Positions 16,587 through 24,562 of a DNA stretch of 64,000 nucleotides are shown here, in pieces; positions within the stretch are counted from its first letter, which is position 1; every line of letters starts with the position of its first letter. The stretch is from contig JAFPME010000009.1 in NCBI GenBank assembly GCA_017402445.1, forward strand, positions 60,715 to 124,714. The letters are read 5' to 3'. The notes below the pieces were generated by a model. That model saw only the letters and a list, made by a program, of their open reading frames with translations. It ran no database searches and was not told where the DNA came from. The position numbers and the translations under genes were made by a program. The DNA comes from Prevotella sp. (GTDB taxonomy: Bacteria > Bacteroidota > Bacteroidia > Bacteroidales > Bacteroidaceae).

Positions 16587-17204
16587 TTAATTTTCCGACT
16601 CAGGTGACTGTTCCGACTGTTCCAGATGACGGATGCGTTCCAGCACGTCCTCTGGTATCTTGGCCGGGAGATGCTCTTCCGGGTCGAACAGCATGCCTGT
16701 GCAGATGCAATACTTGCGGCCTGTGCGCCGCAGGATGTCAACGTTCACGCAACCTTCGCAGCCTTTCCAGAAAGCCTCGTCGTCTGTCAGCTCGGCAAAT
16801 GTCACGGGTTTGTAGCCCAACTGGGTGTTCATCTGCATCACGGCGGCACCGCTCGTCAGTGAAAAAATCTTCGCCTTCGGCCAACGCGTGCGCGCCAGCG
16901 AGAACGTCATATCCTTAATGCGCTTCGCCAGGTGCATACCGCGATACTTAGGGTGCACGATCAGACCCGAAGTGGTGACGTATTGCTTATTGCCCCACGT
17001 CTCAATGTAGCTGAAGCCGGCAAATTCGTCGCCGCAAAGAGCAATGACAGCTTTGGCTTCCTTGATTTTAGTGGCCAGGTACTCGTGCGTACGACGGGCG
17101 ATACCCGTTCCGCGTACCTTCGCAGCCTCGCTGATGGTGTCCAGAATGATGTCAACATACTTTTCGTGCGTCTCGTCAGCCACCAACACTTTTATTTCTT
17201 CCAT
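16587..17204 (-). CDS. GNAT acyltransferase, candidate N-acylglutamate synthase
   Basis: A 205-residue GNAT-fold protein. The acyl-CoA-binding motif is LIVHPKYRGMHLAKRI (about 81-96), preceded by the beta strand FAGFSYIETW. The C-terminal half has a cysteine-containing region (CEGCVNVDILRRTGRKYCIC) that could bind a metal. Canonical ArgA or ArgJ is not in the window. This gene sits between argR and argG, exactly where the first enzyme of the pathway would be useful, and related Bacteroidetes proteins have been proposed for that step. I infer N-acyl (succinyl) glutamate synthase. Start ATG 17204 is chosen for its RBS (AGGAAAGAA); an upstream in-frame start would add 36 residues. Confidence 0.7.
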   Translation of the reverse strand: MEEIKVLVADETHEKYVDIILDTISEAAKVRGTGIARRTHEYLATKIKEAKAVIALCGDEFAGFSYIETWGNKQYVTTSGLIVHPKYRGMHLAKRIKDMTFSLARTRWPKAKIFSLTSGAAVMQMNTQLGYKPVTFAELTDDEAFWKGCEGCVNVDILRRTGRKYCICTGMLFDPEEHLPAKIPEDVLERIRHLEQSEQSPESEN

Positions 17205-17348
17205 TTCTTTCCTTTTACCTTCTTTTTTTATCGTATTCCGCTGTTGCGCGGCGGACTCTTGGTGTATAAATCTTTCCTGTAGCTTGTCGTTTAGCTTAGA
17301 CATTTCCCGCACCCGAGCGATAACGGGCGCATCAGGTTGACCGAAACG

Positions 17349-17825
17349 CTATCGGATGTTGGGAATCACGATGCTCAGGGCGTCGATCACTTCGCTATGG
17401 TGCACGCCTTGCTTGATGACGATGAAAATGGTGTCGTCGCCGGCTATCGTTCCGATGATCTCGGGGATATCGCTGTTGTCAATGTTGTACGCAATAGAGC
17501 TGGCGTAGCCGGGACGTGTCTTGATGACTCCCATGTTTCCAGAGAAGTTGATGCTGATGAAACCGCTCGTCTGCAACATTTCCATGGCCGAACGAGGCGA
17601 AGGAATGCGTTTGTACATCGTGTCGTTCGGCAGCACGTAGACGTACTTTCCGTTCATGGACGCCGCCTTGGCCACCTTCAATTGCTTCAGGTCTCTGCTG
17701 AGTGTCGCTTGTGTCAGTTTGAATCCTTCTTTCTCAAGCGCTCGGAGGACTTCTTCCTGCGAACCCAGTTCCATGCTCGAAATGAGCATTTTCAGGGCTT
17801 CCATCCTGCTGTTCTTTACCTTCAT
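17349..17825 (-). CDS. argR: arginine repressor
   Basis: A 158-residue ArgR, full length. The N-terminal winged helix-turn-helix includes EVLRALEKEGFKLTQATLSRD, quoted in part as TQATLSRDLKQL with the DNA-contacting Ser-Arg pair. The C-terminal hexamer and arginine-binding domain includes GTIAGDDTIFIV with the paired aspartates. It should repress the arginine genes when arginine is plentiful. It is the first gene of the minus-strand cluster, and its promoter region has candidate operators, so autoregulation of the whole run is likely. Confidence 0.95.
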   Translation of the reverse strand: MKVKNSRMEALKMLISSMELGSQEEVLRALEKEGFKLTQATLSRDLKQLKVAKAASMNGKYVYVLPNDTMYKRIPSPRSAMEMLQTSGFISINFSGNMGVIKTRPGYASSIAYNIDNSDIPEIIGTIAGDDTIFIVIKQGVHHSEVIDALSIVIPNIR

Positions 17826-17847
17826 CCTTCTTTCGTTTATAGTCTAT

Positions 17848-17945
17848 AAGTATTTTTATTCAAATTCGCATGCAAATGTATACATAATATTACAAACTGA
17901 CAAATAATTCAGTAAAATTATTTAGTTTAAATACAAAATTCATGC
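17848..17945 (-). promoter_or_regulatory. argR promoter with candidate ArgR boxes
   Basis: On the minus strand a canonical promoter: TTTG (plus 17901-17904), 20 bp, TACATTTG (plus 17873-17880). Three TGAAT-type half-site clusters resemble ARG boxes: at 17931-17945 (GCATGAATTTTGTAT), at 17901-17913 overlapping the -33 box (ACTGAATTATTTG), and at 17848-17867 (TTTGAATAAAAATACTT). The promoter is well supported; the operators are inferred. Confidence 0.65.
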
Positions 17946-18060
17946 TAAACCGCCGTTTCACGAACCCTCAAACGGAATAAATATTAAAAAACGGTACAAA
18001 AACAATGCTGATGACAGTAAAAACAACGCCATCGCGCCGAAGTGGAGATGCTGACAAGCA

Positions 18061-18523
18061 AGCAACTTTCATTTCATACGCCACGTCGGAATAGGAAAAT
18101 GGTGTAAGAACCAAGCCTTTCCCCTCTACGGATGATGGCTATGAAAATGCTGAATTATGCTTACAAAATAACATTTATTATACGAAATGCAGGCCATCTT
18201 TCCAAAATAAAAAACTGACGGACGCGTATGCGCGAAATATGAGGAAGTTATAAATCGCTGGAAACAAACAACTTGTATTTTCTTTACATTTTTCGGGCTT
18301 TCAAAATGACTCATTTTGCACGCGAAAACGGCCCATTTTGCTCGACAGAATGAATCATTCTGCGCGGCAGAACGGGCCATTTTGCGGCGTAAAATGAGCC
18401 ATTTTGAAAAACGGAAAGAAAAATCTTCCGGTTTTGGCCGATTCTTTTGACAAAACGACCGCTTCCGTCTTCGTAGAATGAAAGAAAATGCGTACCCGTT
18501 TTTTCGGTATGAAATGTTTACAA
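18061..18523 (-). repeat. dispersed palindrome-array element, copy B
   Basis: Reverse orientation, in the 989-bp gap between divergent argR and the PASTA gene. Five palindromes start at 18302, 18324, 18346, 18368 and 18390 (exact 22-bp period). It is the closest relative of copy A across about 400 bp, including the TAATAAATGTTATTTTGTAAG end. A further short match with copy A's flank (reverse complement GGGAAGCGGCGTA) lies at 18688-18700. Most of this gap is therefore repeat. Between 18523 and 18764 I see no gene. Confidence 0.85.
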
Positions 18524-18763
18524 AACATCATACATTCCCATTCAAGACCTTATTCATATTCGTAAGACTCGGAAAGATTTGAAAGGTCGTCTCCGACGAG
18601 CGAAGCCTGTCGAACTCAGCTTCTTGCAGAGCAACTCTTTTCTACCGGACACACGCAACAAATTGTTTCTTATTGACCTTTGGGCTTACGCCGCTTCCCC
18701 ATTACTCCCCCCGTTTTGCCTTTTATTTACGAGCTTTCTGCGTTAATCTTCGAAAATTGCTCG

Positions 18764-18791
18764 TTTGTTACAAGCTTTTTTCGTAACTTTG
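18764..18791 (+). promoter_or_regulatory. probable promoter of the PASTA-rluD-ddl operon
   Basis: TAACTTTG at 18784-18791 with TTTG 16 bp upstream, a shorter spacing than usual. The -7 box is 24 bp before the ATG at 18815. Confidence 0.5.
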
Positions 18792-18814
18792 CCGTCAAAT
18801 TCACGCATAGACAA

Positions 18815-19588
18815 ATGAAGACAAGCACATTCTTCAGAAAAATATTCAGCCCCATGCTGTGGCTCAATCTGTTTGCCATGGGCGCAGTGGTGCTGGCATT
18901 GTGCTTCGGTGTGCGCTACGGTTTGGACTTCTACACGCACCACGGAGAGAAAATCAGAGTTCCCAACGTCAGGAACAAGTCGTATGCCGATGCTGAGAAA
19001 ATACTTGAAAACTCCGGGCTGGAGGTCATGATCAGCGATACCGGCTACGTGAAGGCCCTGCCACCCGACTGTGTGCTCGAGCAAAGCATCGTTCCGGGCT
19101 CCATTGTCAAGTCGGGACGCATCGTCTACCTGGTCATCAACGCATCAAACACGCCGACGCTTACCATCCCCGACGTCATCGACAACAGCTCCTACCGCGA
19201 AGCGCGCGCCAAACTGGAGGCCATGGGATTCAAAGTGGGCGAACCGCAGTACGTGAACGGCGAACAGGACTGGGTGTACGGCATCAAGGTGAAGGGCCGC
19301 CTGGTGGGCAACGGACAGAAAGTTCCCATCGACGCGCTGCTGGTCATTCAGGTAGGTGACGGCCTTCGCGACATGAACGACTCCGTTCTCTACATCGATG
19401 TGCCCGAGGACGACTTTGAAGAACTGCCCGAAGGCTACGTCGTCGACGAGGACGAAGAGCCGGAGGTGACCACGGGCGTCATCATTGAACAGAACACAGA
19501 GCCCACACAACCGTCCACGACAGAGAGCAAGGAGCCCACTACGACTCCCGAAGTCAAAACGCCGAACGAACCATTACCGGAGGAATAA
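18815..19588 (+). CDS. membrane-anchored PASTA-domain protein
   Basis: A 257-residue protein with a short cytoplasmic N-terminus, one membrane helix (about 13-37) and two to three extracytoplasmic PASTA repeats. The first is around IRVPNVRNKSYADAEKIL, the second around LTIPDVIDNSSYREARAKLE. The acidic, Thr/Pro-rich tail is likely disordered. PASTA domains bind peptidoglycan fragments. Unlike Gram-positive PASTA proteins this one has no kinase or transpeptidase domain. I chose ATG 18815, since the upstream extension crosses the promoter. The rluD ATG follows 5 bp after the stop, and ddl is two genes on, which fits an envelope-linked role. Confidence 0.85.
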   Translation: MKTSTFFRKIFSPMLWLNLFAMGAVVLALCFGVRYGLDFYTHHGEKIRVPNVRNKSYADAEKILENSGLEVMISDTGYVKALPPDCVLEQSIVPGSIVKSGRIVYLVINASNTPTLTIPDVIDNSSYREARAKLEAMGFKVGEPQYVNGEQDWVYGIKVKGRLVGNGQKVPIDALLVIQVGDGLRDMNDSVLYIDVPEDDFEELPEGYVVDEDEEPEVTTGVIIEQNTEPTQPSTTESKEPTTTPEVKTPNEPLPEE

Positions 19589-19592
19589 GCCC

Positions 19593-20678
19593 ATGGACGA
19601 CGAACTGCTGACAGCGGAACAGGAACTGGACGGACTGGAAACCTACGACAGCGACGAGGACGTACAGCTCTATGAGCACTTTCGCTTCGCGGCCGACAAG
19701 GGCCAGATACCCATGCGCGTGGACAAATTCCTCTTCGAGCACCTGCAGCACAGCAGCCGCAACCGGATACAGAAAGCGGCCGAAGCGGGCTTCATCCACG
19801 TGAACGACCGCCCGGTGAAGAGCAACTACAAGGTACGGCCGCTCGACGTGGTGACGCTGATGATGAACCGTCCGCGCCACGACGACACCATTGAGCCTGA
19901 AGACATCCCACTCGACATTGTCTACGAGGACGACCAACTCATGGTCGTCAACAAAGCGGCCGGCATGGTTGTACATCCTGGCTGCGGCAACTACCACGGC
20001 ACGCTGGTCAACGCCATCGCCTGGCACCTGCGCAACAATCCGGACTACGACCCGAACGACCCAGAAGTGGGTCTCGTCCACCGCATCGACAAGGACACCA
20101 GCGGTCTGCTGGTCGTGGCAAAGACGCCCGAGGCAAAGTCGGAACTCGGCATTCAGTTCTACAACAAGACCACTCACCGCTCGTACAACGCACTCGTCTG
20201 GGCCAACTTCACCGAAGAAGAAGGACGCATCGAAGGCAACATCGGACGTGATCCGCGCGACCGGCTCCGCATGGAGGTGTTCCCACCCGAGTCAGAGACA
20301 GGCAAACCGGCCGTCACGCACTACCGCGTCATGGAGCGCTTCGGCTACACCACGCTCGTGGAATGCATTCTCGAAACGGGACGCACGCACCAGATACGCG
20401 CACACATGCGCCACATCGGGCACCCCCTGTTCGGCGACGAACGCTACGGAGGCACGGAAATACTCCGCGGTGAGCGCTCGGCCACTTACAAAGCCTTCAT
20501 ACAGAACTGTTTCAAGCTCTGCCCACGGCAGGCACTGCACGCCCGCACACTGGGATTCCGCCACCCCGTCAGCGGAGAACAGATGGACTTCAGCAGTCCG
20601 CTGCCCGCCGACATGGAAGCCCTGCTGGGCAAGTGGCGCGCCTTCATAGCCGGTACGCGTCGCGACCTGGAGCAGTAG
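19593..20678 (+). CDS. rluD: 23S rRNA pseudouridine synthase, RluD type
   Basis: A 361-residue RluA/RluD-family enzyme. An S4 RNA-binding domain comes first (RVDKFLFEHLQHSSRNRIQKA through the GFIHVN region). The synthase domain follows with the catalytic aspartate in GLVHRIDKDTSGLLVVAKT, and later GRTHQIRAHMRHIGHPLFGD. RluD modifies uridines in helix 69 of 23S rRNA. The acidic N-terminal 35 residues are an extra seen in related Bacteroidetes proteins. ATG 19593 has a good RBS (GGAGGA) in the end of the preceding gene, so the two are translated from one message. Confidence 0.92.
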   Translation: MDDELLTAEQELDGLETYDSDEDVQLYEHFRFAADKGQIPMRVDKFLFEHLQHSSRNRIQKAAEAGFIHVNDRPVKSNYKVRPLDVVTLMMNRPRHDDTIEPEDIPLDIVYEDDQLMVVNKAAGMVVHPGCGNYHGTLVNAIAWHLRNNPDYDPNDPEVGLVHRIDKDTSGLLVVAKTPEAKSELGIQFYNKTTHRSYNALVWANFTEEEGRIEGNIGRDPRDRLRMEVFPPESETGKPAVTHYRVMERFGYTTLVECILETGRTHQIRAHMRHIGHPLFGDERYGGTEILRGERSATYKAFIQNCFKLCPRQALHARTLGFRHPVSGEQMDFSSPLPADMEALLGKWRAFIAGTRRDLEQ

Positions 20679-20754
20679 GCACGTAGCTGAAGGCCGCGGA
20701 ACAGGCCGTACAGCAAGCATCGTAAAAACAGAAAAAGTAACTATATAAACAACA

Positions 20755-21747
20755 ATGAACAACACCAAAAGAAACATTGCCATCGTCTGCGGTGGCGATT
20801 CCTCTGAGCATGCCGTCTCCATGCGCTCTGCTCAGGGTCTGTATTCTTTCTTCGACAAAGAGCGCTACAACGTATACATCGTCGTGGTGCGCGGACAAGA
20901 CTGGCACGTCAATCTCAACGACGGCACCACGACGCCCATCGACCGAAACGATTTCTCATTCAAAGAGGACGGTAAGCTCGTCATGTTCGACTATGCTTAC
21001 ATCACCATCCATGGCACACCGGGCGAGAACGGCATCCTGCAGGGCTACTTCGAGCTGATCCACCTGCCATACAGCACCAGCGGCGTGCTCGTAGAAGCCA
21101 TGACGTTCGACAAGTTCGTGCTCAACCAGTACCTGCGCAGCTACGGCGTCAGCGTGGCTGAGTCGCTGCTCATCCGCAAAGGCTACGAGGAACTCGTCAG
21201 CGACGACGAGATAGAGGAGCGCATCGGCATGCCTTGCTTCGTGAAACCGGCCGCCGACGGCTCCAGCTTCGGCGTGACAAAGGTGAAGAACAAGGACCAG
21301 TTGGCCCCCGCCATCCGCAAGGCCATGATGGAAAGCCCCGAAGTGATGGTAGAAAGCTTCCTCGAAGGAACAGAAATCACACAGGGTATCTACAAGACGA
21401 AACAGAAAACCGTGCCCTTCCCCATCACCGAAGTGGTCACGAGCAACGAGTTCTTCGACTACGACGCAAAATACAACGGACAAGTGCAGGAAATCACACC
21501 GGCCCGCATCTCCAGCGAAATAGCCGAACGGGTGACGAAGATCACCAGCCACATCTACGACATCCTGCACTGCAACGGCATCATCCGCATTGACTACATC
21601 ATCAGCAAAGAGGGCCGCATCTCCATGCTTGAAGTGAACACCACCCCGGGAATGACCGCCACCAGCTTCATTCCGCAGCAGGTCCGCGCCGCCGGACTCG
21701 ACATCAAGGACGTGCTCACCGACATCGTGGAGAACCAGTTCGACTGA
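20755..21747 (+). CDS. ddl: D-alanine--D-alanine ligase
   Basis: A 330-residue ATP-grasp ligase making the D-Ala-D-Ala dipeptide for peptidoglycan. Motifs: IVCGGDSSEHAVSMRSA at the N-terminus, HGTPGENGILQGYFE, the ATP-grasp loop CFVKPAADGSSFGVTKV, and the C-terminal metal and substrate site IRIDYIISKEGRISMLEVNT followed by PGMTATS. Full length for the family. It is the third gene of an operon with a PASTA protein and rluD, and the next gene begins 108 bp downstream. Confidence 0.95.
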   Translation: MNNTKRNIAIVCGGDSSEHAVSMRSAQGLYSFFDKERYNVYIVVVRGQDWHVNLNDGTTTPIDRNDFSFKEDGKLVMFDYAYITIHGTPGENGILQGYFELIHLPYSTSGVLVEAMTFDKFVLNQYLRSYGVSVAESLLIRKGYEELVSDDEIEERIGMPCFVKPAADGSSFGVTKVKNKDQLAPAIRKAMMESPEVMVESFLEGTEITQGIYKTKQKTVPFPITEVVTSNEFFDYDAKYNGQVQEITPARISSEIAERVTKITSHIYDILHCNGIIRIDYIISKEGRISMLEVNTTPGMTATSFIPQQVRAAGLDIKDVLTDIVENQFD

Positions 21748-21855
21748 GCCCTGCGGGCAGAACGACCCTCGCAGGCTCTCGTCAACAGCTCCTTCCGCGG
21801 ACCACGGTTACGCCGACAGGCCGCTATTTATCCATCAACGAACCGATAATCGAGA

Positions 21856-23013
21856 ATGATGAACATGGAACTAAAAGATTTTGACGCCATAAGACCTTTT
21901 GAACCGGAAGAGTTGCCCGCTGCCTACGAACGGCTGCTCGGCGACAGACAGTTCCAGCAGGTGCTGGACTATCTCTATCCGCAGGTCACACACGAACAGA
22001 TCGGAGAGAAAATGCGCGCTTGCCGCAACAATCTCGAATTCCAGAAGGCGTTCAGCTATGGCTTTCTCAAGAAGCTCATGGCACAAGCTTCCAAGGGAAT
22101 GGACATCAACGTGGAAAGCATCGACCCCAAAAGGCGATACACCTTTGTCAGCAACCACCGCGACATCGTGCTCGACTCTGCACTGCTCGACGTGCTGCTC
22201 ATTGACGCCGGCTTCGACACAACGTGCGAAATAGCCATCGGCGACAACCTGCTCTCGCTGCCGTGGGTGAAGGATCTGGTGAGAATCAACAAGTCGTTCA
22301 TCGTCGAACGCTCACTGTCACCGCGCCAGATGCTCGCCGCCAGCAAACGAATGGGCAACTACATGCACTACGTCATCGGACAGAAAAACGACAACGTGTG
22401 GATTGCACAGCGCGAAGGGAGGGCCAAAGATTCGAACGACCGCACCCAACCTGCCATACTGAAGATGATGGCCATGGGAGGAGAAGGGTCGGTATGCGAG
22501 CGACTGAAGCAGCTGCACATCGTCCCACTCAGCATCAGCTACGAACTGGACCCCTGCGATTACCTCAAAGCTCGGGAGATGCAGCTCAAACGCGACGTCG
22601 AAGGATGGAAGAAATCGGCACAGGACGACATCCTCTCCATGCGCACCGGCATCATGGGAGCAAAGGGACGGGTGCACTACCACTGCGCACCCTGCATCGA
22701 TGAATGGCTCGAACAGCTGCCCGAGGACACGCCGAGAGCTGACATCTTCGACCTTATCGCTGCCCACATCGACGAGGAAATCCACCGCAACTACCGCCTC
22801 TACCCCTGCAACTACGTGGCACTCGACATGATCAGCGGAGCCGATGCCTTCAAGGAACAGTACAACGAAGACGACGTCAAGGCGTTCAGCAACTATTTAG
22901 AGGCTCAGCTGGCAAAGATTACGGACGTGCCGCAGAAAGACGAGGCTTTCCTGCGCGAACAGATTCTCACTATGTACGCTAATCCCGTGGTCAACTATAT
23001 CATTGCCCGATGA
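21856..23013 (+). CDS. 1-acyl-glycerol-3-phosphate acyltransferase-like protein
   Basis: A 385-residue protein of the glycerolipid acyltransferase (PlsC/GPAT) superfamily. The catalytic block VSNHRDIVLDSALL gives the NHxxxxD motif, and IAQREGRAKDSNDRTQPA corresponds to the EGxR/S block. It lacks clear membrane helices and is longer than plain PlsC, resembling the cytoplasmic-face acyltransferases common in Bacteroidetes. Substrate is probably an acyl donor plus lysophosphatidate or a related acceptor, which is inferred. Two further in-frame ATGs lie within 6 bp of the chosen start. The stop overlaps the next gene's ATG by 4 bp. Confidence 0.8.
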   Translation: MMNMELKDFDAIRPFEPEELPAAYERLLGDRQFQQVLDYLYPQVTHEQIGEKMRACRNNLEFQKAFSYGFLKKLMAQASKGMDINVESIDPKRRYTFVSNHRDIVLDSALLDVLLIDAGFDTTCEIAIGDNLLSLPWVKDLVRINKSFIVERSLSPRQMLAASKRMGNYMHYVIGQKNDNVWIAQREGRAKDSNDRTQPAILKMMAMGGEGSVCERLKQLHIVPLSISYELDPCDYLKAREMQLKRDVEGWKKSAQDDILSMRTGIMGAKGRVHYHCAPCIDEWLEQLPEDTPRADIFDLIAAHIDEEIHRNYRLYPCNYVALDMISGADAFKEQYNEDDVKAFSNYLEAQLAKITDVPQKDEAFLREQILTMYANPVVNYIIAR

Positions 23014-23681
23014 AGAAACTCCTGGCTTTGTTCACCATCTCGCTGGCCATCAGCGCCTGTACCACCGACAGCTACGAAGTGGGTGACAACGATTTGTCGT
23101 ACATGCACGTGGACTTTGCCGACGTGTACACCGACAACGAGGCCAAAGTGGTCAGTGCAATGACTGACGAAGGCGATTCGCTCGTCTTCAGCGAACCGGC
23201 CAAATACGACTGGGCAGCCAAGAAGGACAGCGTCTACCGCACGCTCCTATATTATAATAAGGTAAAAGGACGGGTGGAACCCAGCTCGCTCTCGCCCGTT
23301 CCGGTGCTGAACATCATGATGCGAAGCACCATGAAGGAACCGATGGCCGCGCATCCCGTAAAGCTCGAGAGCGTATGGCGCAGCACCAACGGTCGCTATC
23401 TGAACCTCGGAATCGCCCTGAAAATGGGAAATGTGGACGCCGAAGATCTCAAACAGTCCGTAGGAATGGTCTGTGACACCATCATCGCGCGTCAGGACGG
23501 TGTCCGCGAGCTGCATCTGCAACTGTTCCACAACCAGAACAACATGCCGGAATACTACTCGGCTCCCATCTACGTCTGCATTTCGCTGTCGCGCCTCTCC
23601 GCTATTCTCAGGAAAGGCGACGAAATTTACCTGAAAGTAAATACCTACGACGGCATGCAAGAAAAGCGTTTTGTGTACTGA
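23010..23681 (+). CDS. NigD-like lipoprotein
   Basis: A 223-residue outer-membrane-directed lipoprotein. The signal ends in the lipobox ISAC (acylated C17). Two beta domains follow, matching the NigD-like family named from a Prevotella bacteriocin locus; the family function is not established. Start overlaps the upstream acyltransferase stop (ATGA), so they are coupled. The gene's own stop codon lies in the loop of a terminator hairpin, making this the last gene of the operon that starts with the PASTA protein. Confidence 0.8.
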   Translation: MKKLLALFTISLAISACTTDSYEVGDNDLSYMHVDFADVYTDNEAKVVSAMTDEGDSLVFSEPAKYDWAAKKDSVYRTLLYYNKVKGRVEPSSLSPVPVLNIMMRSTMKEPMAAHPVKLESVWRSTNGRYLNLGIALKMGNVDAEDLKQSVGMVCDTIIARQDGVRELHLQLFHNQNNMPEYYSAPIYVCISLSRLSAILRKGDEIYLKVNTYDGMQEKRFVY

Positions 23682-23702
23682 CAGCACAAAACGCTTTGTT
23701 TT
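23663..23702 (+). terminator. terminator overlapping the nigD-like stop codon
   Basis: 13-bp perfect inverted repeat AAAGCGTTTTGTG / CACAAAACGCTTT (23663-23675, 23685-23697), with TGTTTTCT after it. The stop codon TGA 23679-23681 sits in the loop. Confidence 0.8.
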
Positions 23703-23819
23703 CTACGCACCTTTTTCTTTTTTGAAGCATCTTTTCGGACAAGTATCTAAGCATTTTCTTCCATTTGTCCGATATTCATTCTCCTGTCCCATACAATGAA
23801 ACAGAATCGGAAGGATATG

Positions 23820-23852
23820 TTTGGAATGGACATGAAAATGATATTACCTTTG
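23820..23852 (+). promoter_or_regulatory. promoter of the small lipoprotein gene
   Basis: TTTG (23820-23823), 21 bp, TACCTTTG (23845-23852). The leader to the ATG at 23911 is A-rich and ends in AAAAGGAGAA. Confidence 0.65.
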
Positions 23853-23910
23853 CAATGTCAAAAGACAAAACATTATAAAAAGAATAACAATAAAAAAAAG
23901 AAAAGGAGAA

Positions 23911-24369
23911 ATGAAAATGAAAAAGAGTTTTTTTTGGGTAGTGATGATGATCGGTTTTATAACCATGAGTATGACAAGCTGCATCGAAAGAGACCATGAT
24001 GAAGACAACAAGACGTACAACACACGCTCCGAGCTGATCGGTATCGGATGGTGGGACCTGCAAGAGATAAAGGTTCAGGGCGATTGGAAAAATTGCTACG
24101 AGGTGACGTCTGACCTACACAGACTGATGCTGAACTTCAAGAAGAGCAAAAACGTTACCGTCCGCATCACCTTGGGAGACGAGGCCTATAAGGATGTAGA
24201 AGCACAATACACCGTCAGCGGCAACGACGTGGTGGCAAAAATCGACGGTAAGGATTATTTCCGCATGAAGGTTATTTCTATCAAGGACAAAGAACTGAAA
24301 TGCCAGATTAACTTCGTACAAGAAAATAAGACATTCGACATAAAGATGGAAAGCGTCTTCGCATTTTAA
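23911..24369 (+). CDS. small lipocalin-like lipoprotein, unknown function
   Basis: A 152-residue lipoprotein: signal with lipobox MTSC (C23), then a mostly beta domain of about 120 residues beginning LIGIGWWDLQEIKV. The single-domain size and alternating strands resemble lipocalin-like Bacteroidetes proteins, but no diagnostic motif is visible and I do not assign a function. It has its own promoter, a strong RBS and a strong terminator, so it is expressed alone. The ATG at 23917 is an alternative start. Confidence 0.75.
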   Translation: MKMKKSFFWVVMMIGFITMSMTSCIERDHDEDNKTYNTRSELIGIGWWDLQEIKVQGDWKNCYEVTSDLHRLMLNFKKSKNVTVRITLGDEAYKDVEAQYTVSGNDVVAKIDGKDYFRMKVISIKDKELKCQINFVQENKTFDIKMESVFAF

Positions 24370-24399
24370 TCCATCAGAACACAAAACATAAACCTTTAA

Positions 24400-24438
24400 A
24401 AGAGGATGTGCCTAATGGTGACACATCCTCTTTTTTTG
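24400..24438 (+). terminator. intrinsic terminator after the small lipoprotein gene
   Basis: Perfect 10-bp stem AGAGGATGTG / CACATCCTCT (24401-24410, 24422-24431) followed by a run of T. Confidence 0.9.
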
Positions 24439-24562
24439 TGTTTTATCGGCATGAAGAACAGACCTGTCTACTTTCCCGTCAACGGACAATAACCGCAGCT
24501 ACGCAGCTCTCAGTAACCCTGAATGGCAAAGGCGAGACGTCCGAAATGAAAAACAATGCTCA

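Noticed and set aside
23796-23999. A 67-codon lysine-rich frame before the small lipoprotein
   Set aside because: It covers the promoter and A-rich leader of the lipoprotein gene and overlaps its start in another frame.
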